A DNA stretch of 64,000 bases. It comes from Gordonia humi (GTDB lineage: Bacteria > Actinomycetota > Actinomycetes > Mycobacteriales > Mycobacteriaceae). Below, in pieces: positions 22,500 through 31,733 of this stretch. The position numbers and the translations under genes were made by a program. Under the pieces are notes generated by a model. It ran no database searches. It was not told the origin of the DNA and saw nothing but the letters and a program-made list of their open reading frames with translations. The stretch spans positions 1,116,001 through 1,180,000 of the forward strand of contig NZ_JACIFP010000001.1 of assembly GCF_014197435.1 (NCBI RefSeq). Reading direction: 5' to 3'. Numbering within the stretch: the stretch's first letter is position 1; the number at the start of each line of letters is the position of its first letter.

Positions 22500-23450
22500 G
22501 TGAACATGACAGGGAACAGTGATCTCGACTCCGCTCGATCGGCGGGAGAGGACGCACGGTCGGGGGAAGGAGGCGCGCGCGTCGTGATAGTGACGGGGGC
22601 TGGACAGGGCATCGGCAGGCAGCACGCTCTGGCGTTCGCCGCCGACGGCGCGAAGGTCGTGGTGAACGACTACGCCGCCGACTCGGCCGCGGCGGTCGTC
22701 GCCGAGATCGAAGCGGCGGGCGGAGAGGCGGTGGTCGCGGCGGGCGACGTCGCGGACTGGGACACCGGAGCCGCGATCGTGGCGACCGCGGTCAGCGAGT
22801 TCGGACACCTCGACGCGCTGGTCAACAATGCCGGATTCCTTCGCGATCGGATGCTGGTCTCGCTCAGCGAGGACGAGTGGGACGCGGTGGTCCGCGTGCA
22901 CCTCAAAGGGCATTTCGTGATGCTTCGGCATGCGGCCGCTTACTGGCGGGGCGAGGCGAAGGCCGGTCGCACCCGCGCGGCGCGCATCGTCAACACGTCG
23001 TCGGGGGCGGGCATCTTCGGCTCGGTCGGACAGGGCAACTATGCGGCGGCGAAGGCCGCGATCGCGGAGCTGACGATTCAGGCCGCAGCCGAGCTCGGCG
23101 GTTACGGAATCGCCGTCAACGGCATCGCACCGTCGGCCCGCACGCAGATGACGATGGGTGCGGGCGAGGCGATGGCGGCGCAGATGGCGGCGCCGACCGA
23201 TGGATCGTTCGACGCGATGGATCCGGCGAACATCTCGCCGCTCGTCGTCTGGCTGGCGTCCGCCGACGCCGACGACGTGACCGGTCGGCTGTTCGAAGTG
23301 GAAGGCGGCACGGTGACCGTGCTCGACGGGTGGCAGCGTGCGGCGTCTCAGGACAAGGGCGCGCGCTGGGTGCCGAGCGAACTCGGCGACGTCGTCCGCG
23401 GGCTGATCGCGCGTTCGCCGGAGCAGGTTCGAGCGTACGGCGCACGCTGA
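22500..23450 (+). CDS. SDR-family oxidoreductase of the KstR2 regulon (Rv3548c-like)
   Basis: A 316-residue SDR with an N-terminal extension of about 28 residues before VVIVTGAGQGIGRQHALAFA. Other motifs are ALVNNAGFLRDRM, IVNTSSGAGIFGSVGQGNYA with the catalytic Ser and Tyr, and AAAKAAIAEL. The long C-terminal tail after VTGRLFEVEGGTVTVLDGWQ resembles the hydratase-dehydrogenase SDR branch (also seen in Hsd4A at 55779). Start GTG 22500 with GAAAGAAG upstream. Follows the Rv3549c-like SDR by 42 bp, matching the order Rv3549c-Rv3548c. Substrate unknown. Confidence 0.85.
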   Translation: MNMTGNSDLDSARSAGEDARSGEGGARVVIVTGAGQGIGRQHALAFAADGAKVVVNDYAADSAAAVVAEIEAAGGEAVVAAGDVADWDTGAAIVATAVSEFGHLDALVNNAGFLRDRMLVSLSEDEWDAVVRVHLKGHFVMLRHAAAYWRGEAKAGRTRAARIVNTSSGAGIFGSVGQGNYAAAKAAIAELTIQAAAELGGYGIAVNGIAPSARTQMTMGAGEAMAAQMAAPTDGSFDAMDPANISPLVVWLASADADDVTGRLFEVEGGTVTVLDGWQRAASQDKGARWVPSELGDVVRGLIARSPEQVRAYGAR

Positions 23451-23460
23451 CATTCACCGA

Positions 23461-23499
23461 CGACGACGGCAGGACCGCGAGGCGGTCCTGCCGTCGTCG
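23461..23499. terminator. Bidirectional terminator, SDR / GNAT genes
   Basis: Perfect 18-bp stem from 23461-23478 and 23482-23499 with a GAG loop, exactly between two convergent genes. Confidence 0.85.
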
Positions 23500-23506
23500 T
23501 CGGTTC

Positions 23507-24169
23507 TCAGGCGCTTCGGCCCGGCGCGCGCACCACCATCGGAACGCCGGGGAAGTACGCGGCCATCTCGGCGCGTGAACGGCGCAGTGCGGCCACGCCG
23601 TAGCCCTGCTTGCGACGCTCGGGACGGATCCAGATGCGAACGTCCACCTCCCCGTCGGAGAGTTCGCCGAACACGATCCCGACCTTCTCCTGGTCTTCGA
23701 CGGCGACGAGCCAGACCGCGTCCTCGTTGTCGACGCGACCGACTCCGCTGGCGATCTCCTCGCCGATCTCGCCTGCCGGCGCGCCGGACCCGTCGCCCGC
23801 GACGCCCTGTTCCGCGGTGCGTTCGGCGAAGAGATCAGCGTCGTCGTTCGCCGAAAACGGCCGCAGATCGATCGTGTCGCCGCTGCTCGCGGGCCGTTCG
23901 GCGGAGGTGAAGGTGATCGCGTGGTTCAGGTCGTCGAGCTCGCTCTGGTTCTTGCGGCGTGCGGCCTTGGTGAGCTGGTGGAACGACATGTTCAGAACGG
24001 CTTCGGCGCCGACCTTCGATTTGCCGAGGAGGTCGGCGATCGCGGTAGCTGCGGAGTCGCGGTCGTCGGCTTCGACGATCGTGTCCAGAACCTCGTGTCG
24101 ACGCTCGAGGGCGGTGAGCAGTGCTTCGGTGATGTCACGACGGGTGGTGGTCTGGTCCAAATCTGTCAT
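23507..24169 (-). CDS. GNAT-like acetyltransferase with N-terminal GyrA-like helical segment
   Basis: A 220-residue protein. Residues about 1-90 (ITEALLTALERRHEVLDTIV, AIADLLGKSKVGAEAVLNMS, FHQLTKAARRKNQSELDDL) look like the helical tower/coiled-coil segment of DNA gyrase subunit A, where the pattern is xILxMxLxxLTxxExxKxxxE. The C-terminal half (IDLRPFSANDDADLF, AVWLVAVEDQEKVGIVFGEL, RIWIRPERRKQGYGVAALRR) fits a GNAT fold with an acetyl-CoA loop R-R-K-Q-G-Y-G. Function unknown; a standalone regulator with a gyrase-derived dimerisation part is one idea. Divergent from fadD8. Confidence 0.65.
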   Translation of the reverse strand: MTDLDQTTTRRDITEALLTALERRHEVLDTIVEADDRDSAATAIADLLGKSKVGAEAVLNMSFHQLTKAARRKNQSELDDLNHAITFTSAERPASSGDTIDLRPFSANDDADLFAERTAEQGVAGDGSGAPAGEIGEEIASGVGRVDNEDAVWLVAVEDQEKVGIVFGELSDGEVDVRIWIRPERRKQGYGVAALRRSRAEMAAYFPGVPMVVRAPGRSA

Positions 24170-24281
24170 AGACCGATCGTTGCACGATTTCTCTGTTACC
24201 GGCAGGTCTACCCAGAGGTAAGTTCTGCGGGTCGTCTTGCCCCCTGCTGCAACGTGTTTCGGCGAGTCATTTACAGAAATC

Positions 24282-24295
24282 TAGAACACGTTCTA
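24282..24295. promoter_or_regulatory. KstR-type operator before fadD8
   Basis: TAGAACACGTTCTA, a perfect palindrome matching the KstR motif TnnAACnnGTTnnA, 11 bp before the fadD8 ATG. Confidence 0.9.
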
Positions 24296-24306
24296 GTGTG
24301 GTTCAC

Positions 24307-25932
24307 ATGACTGGAGAACAGGCGACCATCCCCGACGACCGACTGCTGCACACTCCGGTGCATCTGGGCGATCTGATGGTCGCAGCGCTCAAACGCCACG
24401 CGAACAGTCCGGTTCTGCAACTCGGCGACACCGAACTGACCGGGCGGGAGATGGCCGACGCCATCAGCCGCTACGTACAGGCATGCGAGGGGCTCGGGGC
24501 GGGGACCGGTACGGCGGTCGGGCTCCTCGCATTGAACCGTCCGGAGGTGCTTTTCGTCGTCGGCGCCGGTCAGACGCAAGGGTGGCGACGAACCGCCCTG
24601 CACCCACTGGGTTCGGCCGACGACCACGCGTACGTCCTGTCGGACGCCGGAGTCAGCACCCTGATCATCGACCCGGTGCCGATGTTCGTCGACCGTGCCG
24701 TCGCGCTGCTGGAGAAGGTCGACTGCCTCACCCAGATCCTGACGCTCGGTCCGGTGCCGCCGGAACTCGCCGACGTCGGCGTCGACCTGATCGCGGCCGC
24801 CGACGGCTTCGCCGCCGGCCCGCTGACCGCGAAGGTCCTCGACCCCGAACACGTCGTCTCGATCACCTACACCGGTGGTACCACCGGCAAGCCGAAGGGT
24901 GTCATCGGCACGGCCCGCGCGATGTCGACGATGACCCAGATCCAGCTCGCCGAGTGGGAGTGGCCGGAGCGGCCGCGCTTCCTCATGTGCACACCGCTCT
25001 CCCACGCGGGTGCGGCGTTCTTCGTGCCGACGCTGATCAAGGGCGGCACCATGCTGGTGCTCGGCAAGTTCGATCCGGCGGAGGTCCTCGAGACGATCGA
25101 GCGCGAGCGCATCACGGCGACGATGCTCGTCCCGTCGATGATCTATGCGCTCATGGACCATCCGGACTCGCGCACCCGCGACCTCTCGTCCCTCGAAACG
25201 GTCTACTACGGCGCCTCGGCGATCAACCCGGTACGGCTGGCCGAGGCGATCGAGCGGTTCGGGCCGATCTTCGCCCAGTACTACGGCCAGTCCGAATCGC
25301 CGATGGTCATCAGCTACCTGCGCAAGGACGAGCACGATCGGGCGCGACTCGGCAGCTGCGGACGCCCGTCGGCATTCCTTCGGACCAAGCTCGCGGGCCC
25401 GGACGGCGAGCCCGTCGCACCGGGTGAGCCCGGCGAGATCTGCGTGTCCGGACCGTTGCTCGCCGGCGGCTACCTCGGCCTGCCGGAGCAGACGGCCGAG
25501 ACCTTCGCCGACGGCTGGCTGCACACCGGCGACGTCGCCCGCGAGGACGAGGACGGCTTCTGGTTCATCGTCGACCGCACCAAGGACATGATCGTGACCG
25601 GAGGTTTCAACGTCTTCCCGCGTGAGGTCGAGGACGTCGTCGCCGAGCACCCGGCGGTCGCCCAGGTCGGGGTGATCGGGGTGCCCGACGAGAAGTGGGG
25701 AGAGGCGGTCACCGCTGTCGTCGTACTGCGTCCGGGCGCCGACGAGACCGGCGATGACAGAATCAGAATCACCGAGGAGATCCAAGCGGCGGTCAAAGGC
25801 CGCAAGGGTGGCGTACAGTCGCCCAAGCGGGTGGTGTTCACCGACGCGCTGCCGTTGACAGCGCTCGGTAAGCCCGACAAGAAGGCTCTGCGCGCTCAGT
25901 TCTGGGAGGGTCTCGAGCGCTCAGTGGGATGA
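24307..25932 (+). CDS. fadD8: FadD8-like fatty-acyl/steroid-side-chain CoA ligase
   Basis: A 541-residue ANL acyl-CoA synthetase. Motifs: ITYTGGTTGKPKGVIG (P-loop), YYGASAINPV and FAQYYGQSESPMVI (A4-A5), GWLHTGDVAREDEDGFWFIV and KDMIVTGGFNVFPREVED (A7-A8), and the adenylation-state lysine in LPLTALGKPDKKAL. The stretches RRTALHPLGSADDHAYVLSD and RFLMCTPLSHAGAAFF match M. tuberculosis FadD8 (Rv0551c) closely from memory. ATG 24307 is preferred over GTG 24298, which would begin only 3 bp after the operator; no strong Shine-Dalgarno is present. The adjacent KstR operator places it in steroid catabolism, but which acyl chain it activates is unknown. Confidence 0.85.
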   Translation: MTGEQATIPDDRLLHTPVHLGDLMVAALKRHANSPVLQLGDTELTGREMADAISRYVQACEGLGAGTGTAVGLLALNRPEVLFVVGAGQTQGWRRTALHPLGSADDHAYVLSDAGVSTLIIDPVPMFVDRAVALLEKVDCLTQILTLGPVPPELADVGVDLIAAADGFAAGPLTAKVLDPEHVVSITYTGGTTGKPKGVIGTARAMSTMTQIQLAEWEWPERPRFLMCTPLSHAGAAFFVPTLIKGGTMLVLGKFDPAEVLETIERERITATMLVPSMIYALMDHPDSRTRDLSSLETVYYGASAINPVRLAEAIERFGPIFAQYYGQSESPMVISYLRKDEHDRARLGSCGRPSAFLRTKLAGPDGEPVAPGEPGEICVSGPLLAGGYLGLPEQTAETFADGWLHTGDVAREDEDGFWFIVDRTKDMIVTGGFNVFPREVEDVVAEHPAVAQVGVIGVPDEKWGEAVTAVVVLRPGADETGDDRIRITEEIQAAVKGRKGGVQSPKRVVFTDALPLTALGKPDKKALRAQFWEGLERSVG

Positions 25933-25936
25933 TCGA

Positions 25937-26016
25937 CGTCGCCGCGCCCACGTTGTGGCCGGCGCGGCGACGGCGATCGCACGAAGGTGTCGGACGGCAC
26001 TCGCCGTCCGACACCT
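25937..26016. terminator. Double hairpin terminator, fadD8 / ddn-like gene
   Basis: Two tandem hairpins between convergent genes: CGTCGCCGCGCC (25937-25948) with its complement at 25961-25972, and AGGTGTCGGACGGC (25985-25998) with its complement at 26003-26016. Confidence 0.78.
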
Positions 26017-26023
26017 CTCGCGG

Positions 26024-26503
26024 TCATCGGGGTTCGCAGACCACCACCGGAATCGTCCGCTCCGTCCACGCCGCGTACGTGTCGAAGTCGGCGTACAGCT
26101 CCACCAGCGTCGGCCAGAGTTCGGCGCGCTCGGTCGGATCGGCGATCCGCGCCGTGTACTCGCCGGTGTCCGCTCCGAACTGGATCGTCACCGCCGGATC
26201 GGCTTTCAGATTGTGATACCACGCGGGATTGGCGGGCAGTCCGCCCTGGGACGCCACGAGCACGATCTGCTCGCCACGGCTCAGATACAGCAGTGGAACG
26301 GTCCGCGTCCGGCCGGACTTGCGGCCGGTCGTCGTCAGCAGACAGACAGGAACGGGCTTGCGCAGGGCCGCACCGACCCGCCACCGTTTTCCGAGACGAC
26401 CTCCGGTGAGCCGGTACAGACTCGTGTTCAGACGGGACCCGTACTTGACGGCTCGCGCGACGATCGGTGAATCCAACTGCGTCGGACGGTTGTTCGCGTC
26501 CAT
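26024..26503 (-). CDS. ddn: Deazaflavin (F420)-dependent nitroreductase family protein, Ddn-like
   Basis: A 159-residue split-barrel protein of the F420-dependent quinone reductase / Ddn family. Typical stretches are KPVPVCLLTTTGRKSGRTRT, VPLLYLSRGEQIVLVASQGG and NPAWYHNLKADPAVTIQFG. ATG 26503 lies 6 bp after the fadA5 stop, so it is the second gene of the fadA5 operon, as Rv3547 (ddn) follows Rv3546 (fadA5). Family members reduce quinones or nitro compounds with F420H2 at the membrane; the role in sterol metabolism is not established. Confidence 0.85.
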   Translation of the reverse strand: MDANNRPTQLDSPIVARAVKYGSRLNTSLYRLTGGRLGKRWRVGAALRKPVPVCLLTTTGRKSGRTRTVPLLYLSRGEQIVLVASQGGLPANPAWYHNLKADPAVTIQFGADTGEYTARIADPTERAELWPTLVELYADFDTYAAWTERTIPVVVCEPR

Positions 26504-26508
26504 CGGGG

Positions 26509-27702
<1,194 letters not shown>

Positions 27703-27709
27703 CTAAAAC

Positions 27710-27723
27710 TAGAACAAGTTCTT
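27710..27723. promoter_or_regulatory. KstR-type operator between fadA5 and cyp125
   Basis: TAGAACAAGTTCTT matches the KstR core AACnnGTT with both flanks nearly palindromic; 37 bp from the fadA5 start. Confidence 0.85.
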
Positions 27724-27766
27724 GTTCGCGTCTATCCAGTGTGGCAGAGTGTGAGCTACAGCAAAT

Positions 27767-27780
27767 TGTAACGGGTTCTC
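27767..27780. promoter_or_regulatory. Possible second KstR half-strength site before cyp125
   Basis: TGTAACGGGTTCTC keeps the AACnnGTT core but has imperfect flanks. It lies 43 bp before the cyp125 start and could give cyp125 its own control. Confidence 0.4.
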
Positions 27781-27823
27781 GTTTGAGCGCGAAGCCCGCG
27801 ACCCTTTGAAATGAGGTGATGAC

Positions 27824-29113
27824 GTGACCCAGGCGCAGAGCATCGAAGCTGCGGGCCCGTCACAGGAGTCCGCAGGTGGGTGCCCGTTCATGCATCAGGA
27901 GGGCTGGGATTTCACGAACCCGGACCTGCTGCAGCAGGGGATCCCTGTCAAGGAGTTCGCCGAACTCCGCAAGACCGCCCCCGTCTGGTGGAACGCGCAA
28001 CTCCCCGGGAAGGGCGGAGGCTTCCATGACGGTGGCTACTGGGTGGTGTCCAAGCTCGACGACATCCGGGAGATCTCCAAGAACGCCGACGACTGGTCCA
28101 CGAACGCGAACGGCGTCATCATGCGGTTCGAGGACGACATGCCCGCCGATCAGCTCGAAGTCACCAAGGCGCTGCTGATCAACCACGATCCGCCCGAGCA
28201 CACCCGACTCCGCAAGATCATCTCGCGGGCCTTCACTCCCAAAGCCGTTCACGCTCTGGAGGACAAGCTCGACGAGGCAGCCCGCCGGATCGTCGCCAAG
28301 GCCGCGGAGGAGGGCAAGGGCGACTTCGTCGAACAGGTCGCCGTCGACCTGCCGCTCCTGGCCATCGCGGATCTGCTCGGTGTGCCCGAAGTCGATCGCG
28401 CCAAGCTGTTCCAGTGGTCCAACGCGATGATGAACGCCGACGATCCCGACTTCGAGCCCGATCCGATGACCGCCAACATGGAGATCCTCGGCTACGGCTA
28501 CAACATGGCCGAGGAGCGTCGCAAGTGCCCGGCCGACGACATCGTCACCACGCTCATCGAGGCCGACATCGACGGTCATGCTCTCGACGACGCCGAGTTC
28601 GGGTTCTTCTTCATCCTGCTCACCGTCGCGGGCAATGAGACCACTCGAAACGCGATCTCGCACGGTATGAACGCGTTCTTGGACAACCCCGACCAGTGGG
28701 AACTGTTCAAGAAGGAGCGGCCGGCGACCGCCGTCGACGAGATCGTCCGCTGGGCGACCCCCGTCAACTGCTTCCAACGCACCGCCAAGCGCGACACGAC
28801 CGTCGGTGGCACCGAGATCAAGCAGGGGCAGCGCGTCGGGCTCTTCTACGGATCGGCCAACTACGACGAGGACGTCTTCGACGATCCGTACACGTTCAAC
28901 ATCATGCGCGACCCCAACCCGCATGTCGGATTCGGCGGCAACGGCACTCACTTCTGCATCGGCGCCAACCTGGCTCGCATGGAGATCAACCTGATGTTCA
29001 ACGCCATCGCCGACCTCGTACCCGACATCACCAAGCTCGGCGAGCCCAACCGGCTCCGCCACGGCTGGATCAACGGCATCAAGGAACTCCAGGTCGACTA
29101 CGGAACCGAGTGA
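27824..29113 (+). CDS. cyp125: CYP125, steroid C26/C27 monooxygenase
   Basis: A 429-residue cytochrome P450. The I-helix motif is LLTVAGNETTRNAISHGM, the ExxR is in DEIVRWATPV, and the haem-binding loop FGGNGTHFCIGANLARME places the haem thiolate at Cys378 (C377 in M. tuberculosis CYP125A1). GTG 27824 follows GAGGTGAT. The N-terminal GGCPFMHQEGWDFTNPDLL is characteristic of CYP125. It oxidises the terminal methyl of cholesterol or cholestenone, the first side-chain step. Regulated with fadA5 by the operator at 27710; electrons may come from a ferredoxin such as FdxD at 55465. Confidence 0.96.
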   Translation: MTQAQSIEAAGPSQESAGGCPFMHQEGWDFTNPDLLQQGIPVKEFAELRKTAPVWWNAQLPGKGGGFHDGGYWVVSKLDDIREISKNADDWSTNANGVIMRFEDDMPADQLEVTKALLINHDPPEHTRLRKIISRAFTPKAVHALEDKLDEAARRIVAKAAEEGKGDFVEQVAVDLPLLAIADLLGVPEVDRAKLFQWSNAMMNADDPDFEPDPMTANMEILGYGYNMAEERRKCPADDIVTTLIEADIDGHALDDAEFGFFFILLTVAGNETTRNAISHGMNAFLDNPDQWELFKKERPATAVDEIVRWATPVNCFQRTAKRDTTVGGTEIKQGQRVGLFYGSANYDEDVFDDPYTFNIMRDPNPHVGFGGNGTHFCIGANLARMEINLMFNAIADLVPDITKLGEPNRLRHGWINGIKELQVDYGTE

Positions 29114-29115
29114 CC

Positions 29116-29559
29116 ATGGCAGACGAACTCCCGTCCTACCTGAACATCGACCGCGAGAACCATCCGGCAGTACTCGCCGGACGGCGTTCACGGGAAGCCG
29201 TGCAAGCGCGCGACAAGGACGCCTGGCTCGCCAACTTCGCCGCCGACGCCGTCGTGGAGGACCCGGTCGGGCCCTCCATGTTCGACGAGAGAGGCGTCGG
29301 ACACACCGGGGCCGAAGGGCTCGCCAACTTCTGGGACATCACCATCGGCACCACGGAGAAGATCGACTTCGTCTTCGACAAGGAGATCATCTGCGGCAAC
29401 GAGGTCGCCTACATCGGGAAGATCGTGACCCGGATCGGCGGCCACGTCTCCGAATCGCACGGAGTCTTCACCTACAAGGCGGACGACAACGGCGACCTGG
29501 TGGCGTTGCGGGCGTTCTGGGAGGTGGCGGAGACGATGGCCACCCTGCGGCCCGCTTAG
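29116..29559 (+). CDS. NTF2-like (ketosteroid-isomerase fold) protein
   Basis: A 147-residue SnoaL/KSI-fold protein with RSREAVQARDKDAWLANFA, ADAVVEDPVGPSMFDERG and GKIVTRIGGHVSESHGVFTY. ATG 29116 starts 2 bp after the cyp125 stop, so it is cotranscribed with it and shares KstR control. The fold includes delta5-3-ketosteroid isomerase and steroid-dehydratase-like enzymes; the acidic D in VEDPVGP is where such enzymes often hold a catalytic residue. A role in sterol isomerisation or hydration is inferred only from position. Confidence 0.78.
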   Translation: MADELPSYLNIDRENHPAVLAGRRSREAVQARDKDAWLANFAADAVVEDPVGPSMFDERGVGHTGAEGLANFWDITIGTTEKIDFVFDKEIICGNEVAYIGKIVTRIGGHVSESHGVFTYKADDNGDLVALRAFWEVAETMATLRPA

Positions 29560-29574
29560 CCGAGCTCTACGCGA

Positions 29575-29615
29575 CGAGCCCGACGACCGTCATTCGGTCG
29601 TCGGGCTCGCTCTGC
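29575..29615. terminator. Bidirectional terminator after the cyp125 operon
   Basis: Perfect 15-bp stem CGAGCCCGACGACCG (29575-29589) with its complement at 29595-29609, TCATT loop, between convergent genes. Confidence 0.83.
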
Positions 29616-29659
29616 TGTTCGTTCCCGCCCGGCTCGCCGGCCGAGCGGAGTCGAGATCC

Positions 29660-30079
29660 CTACTTCTTCAAACGCTTCAACACGTGGGAGTCGACGGAGG
29701 CGAGGCCCTGGTCGGCGATGGCGACGGCGATGAGGCCGGCGATCAAGGCGAGCGGGAGCTCGTAGCCGCCGTCGGAGGACCAGAAACCGTTGTCGATGTG
29801 CGTGATGAAGATCGCGCCGATCATGTCGAGGATCAGCAGCAGGGACACCAGCGGGACGGCGATGCCGACGATCAGCAAGATGCCGCCGCCGAACTCGAGA
29901 ATCGCGGCCACCCATGCCGACAACGTCGGCAGCGGGGCTCCCATCGCGTCGAATCCCGAAGCGGTGGCGTCCATCCCGTTGACGAAGAACTTCTGGCAGC
30001 CGTGGGCCAGGAAGATGATGCCGAGAATGACCCGGGCGACGGTGGTCGACAGGCCCTGCGCGTGCTTGAGCGGATTCAT
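29660..30079 (-). CDS. DoxX-family membrane protein
   Basis: A 139-residue protein with four predicted membrane helices: VARVILGIIFLAHGCQKF (the DoxX signature helix with HGxQK), WVAAILEFGGGILLIVGIAV, PLVSLLLILDMIGAIFITHI and LALIAGLIAVAIADQG. ATG 30079 follows GGGAG. DoxX proteins are membrane partners in redox or thiosulfate/quinone-linked stress systems; specific function unknown here. Divergent from the HxlR regulator, which probably controls it. Confidence 0.85.
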   Translation of the reverse strand: MNPLKHAQGLSTTVARVILGIIFLAHGCQKFFVNGMDATASGFDAMGAPLPTLSAWVAAILEFGGGILLIVGIAVPLVSLLLILDMIGAIFITHIDNGFWSSDGGYELPLALIAGLIAVAIADQGLASVDSHVLKRLKK

Positions 30080-30149
30080 GTGTAGCTCCCTGGAAAGGTC
30101 GGAGCACTCTCTCCAAGTGCTTCCTGCGAACGGACCACACGATGAAACC

Positions 30150-30166
30150 ACTTACCTTTAGTAAGT
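30150..30166. promoter_or_regulatory. Candidate HxlR operator
   Basis: Inverted repeat ACTTAC-cttta-GTAAGT in the gap between doxX and the HxlR gene, five bases before the regulator start. Placement suggests autoregulation and control of the divergent gene. Confidence 0.6.
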
Positions 30167-30170
30167 TCAA

Positions 30171-30539
30171 GTGAGGGCGTACATTGACCCTGTGCCCGAT
30201 GATGAAATGCCACCGTATGACGTGTTCGCGAAGATGTGCCCGTCGCGGGCCGTCTTCGAGCATGTGACCGGAAAATGGGGCGCGCTGGTCCTGGGCAGCC
30301 TGAACGAAGGGCCGCACCGATTCGGCGAGATCCGCGATCAGGTGCAGGGCATCAGCGATCGGATGCTGACCCAGACGCTCAAGACATTGTGCGACGACGG
30401 GATCGCGGTGCGGACGATGTCGTCCCATTCGCATCCGACGTACGAACTGACCGAGGCCGGAGTCGGGGTGGCGGCCGCGGTGCGGACGCTGATCACGGTG
30501 GTGGAGGATGCGATGAGCCGCGGAATCGGCGGGCGATAG
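30171..30539 (+). CDS. HxlR-family winged-helix regulator
   Basis: A 122-residue HxlR/MarR-like protein: MCPSRAVFEHVTGKWGALVL is the conserved N-terminal Cys-containing segment, then LNEGPHRFGEIRDQVQGISD and RMLTQTLKTLCDDGIAVRTM form the winged HTH. The conserved Cys can be a redox sensor in relatives (QsrR/YodB/HypR). A downstream GTG near 30192 is an alternative start. Divergent from doxX over an inverted repeat. Stress-inducible control of doxX is inferred. Confidence 0.85.
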   Translation: MRAYIDPVPDDEMPPYDVFAKMCPSRAVFEHVTGKWGALVLGSLNEGPHRFGEIRDQVQGISDRMLTQTLKTLCDDGIAVRTMSSHSHPTYELTEAGVGVAAAVRTLITVVEDAMSRGIGGR

Positions 30540-30563
30540 CCGCGCCGATCCGTGCGGCGCTCG

Positions 30564-31733
30564 CTACGGTTTGTCCGCGCCCACGACCCACATCGAGAAG
30601 TACTGCGAGCCGCCACCGTAGGCGTGGCCGAGAGCCTTGCGCGCGTCGGGCACCTGGTGGGCACCGCCCTTGCCCATCACCTGGATGGCCGCCTCGGCGC
30701 AGCGGATCATGCCGGACGCGCCGATCGGGTTCGATGAGAGCACGCCGCCCGACGCGTTGACCGGCAGTCTGCCGCCGATCGCGGTCTCGCCTGCCTCGGT
30801 GAGCTTCCACCCCTCGTATTCGGGCATGAAGCCGAGGTTCTCCAGCCACATCGGCTCGAACCAGGAGAACGGCACGTAGATCTCCGCGGTGTCGATCTCG
30901 TCGAGCGGATTCGTGATGCCGGCGGCCTTCCACAGCGCGGCCGATGCGTCGCGGCCGGCCCGCGGGCTCACCACGTTGCGATGCGAGTACGACAGCGGCT
31001 CGGTGCGCATCGCCGTCGCATGGATCCACGCGACGGGTCTGCCTTCGGCGATCGCGTCGTCGGCGGCCGCCTCGTCGCCGATCACCACGGCGCAGGCGCC
31101 GTCGGAGGACGGGCAGGTCTCGTCGAAGCGGATCGGATCCCACAGCATCTGCGAGGCCAGGACCTTCTCGACGGTGATGTCACCCTGCTGCAGGTGGGCG
31201 AGCGGATTGAGCGACCCGTTCTGGCGGTCCTTGGCCGCGACGATCGCGCCGATGTGCGATGGCGCCTTCGCATTGTTGATGTAGGCGCGCACGTGGGGGG
31301 CGAAGAATCCGCCGGCGCCCGCACCCACCGGCATGGTGAACGGAACAGGAATCGACAGCGCCCACATGGCGTTCGATTCCGACTGCTTCTCCCACGACAG
31401 CGCCAGCACACGGCGGTGCACGCCACTGCTGACCAGTGACGATCCGACGACCGCGGTCGACGCGCCGACCGATCCGGCGGTGTGCACGCGGATCAGGCGC
31501 TTGCCGACGGCGCCGATGGCCTCGGCCATCGCGAGTTCGGGCATCATCGATCCCTCGAACAGGTCGGGCGCCTTGCCGATGACGATCGCGTCGATGTCGT
31601 CCAGACTCACCTGCGCGTCGTCGAGGGCTCGATCGATGGCCTCCCGGCACAGTCCGGCCATTGTGACGTCATGGCGTTTGGCGACGTACTTGGTCTGCCC
31701 CGTGCCCAGCACGGCGGCGCGGTTGCGGGCCAT
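30564..31733 (-). CDS. ltp3: Ltp3, thiolase-fold lipid-transfer-type protein
   Basis: A 389-residue SCP-x thiolase-like protein. RAAVLGTGQTKYVAKRHDVT opens it; AGSVGASTAVVGSSLVSSGV replaces the thiolase Cys loop (no catalytic Cys there), and CPSSDGACAVVIG, NASGGVLSSNPIGASGMIRC and AYGGGSQYFSMWVVG complete the fold. Order with ltp4, the double-DUF35 gene and the LLM oxidoreductase reproduces Rv3523-Rv3522-Rv3521-Rv3520c. Related Ltp proteins with DUF35 partners are retro-aldolases releasing propionyl-CoA or acetyl-CoA from sterol side chains; Rhodococcus ltp3/ltp4 are needed for C24-branched sterols. ATG overlaps the ltp4 stop by one base. Confidence 0.87.
   Translation of the reverse strand: MARNRAAVLGTGQTKYVAKRHDVTMAGLCREAIDRALDDAQVSLDDIDAIVIGKAPDLFEGSMMPELAMAEAIGAVGKRLIRVHTAGSVGASTAVVGSSLVSSGVHRRVLALSWEKQSESNAMWALSIPVPFTMPVGAGAGGFFAPHVRAYINNAKAPSHIGAIVAAKDRQNGSLNPLAHLQQGDITVEKVLASQMLWDPIRFDETCPSSDGACAVVIGDEAAADDAIAEGRPVAWIHATAMRTEPLSYSHRNVVSPRAGRDASAALWKAAGITNPLDEIDTAEIYVPFSWFEPMWLENLGFMPEYEGWKLTEAGETAIGGRLPVNASGGVLSSNPIGASGMIRCAEAAIQVMGKGGAHQVPDARKALGHAYGGGSQYFSMWVVGADKP

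Noticed and set aside
27860..29191. A 443-codon minus-strand frame opposite cyp125
   Set aside because: Cyp125 on the plus strand has full P450 motifs; the antisense frame is a shadow.
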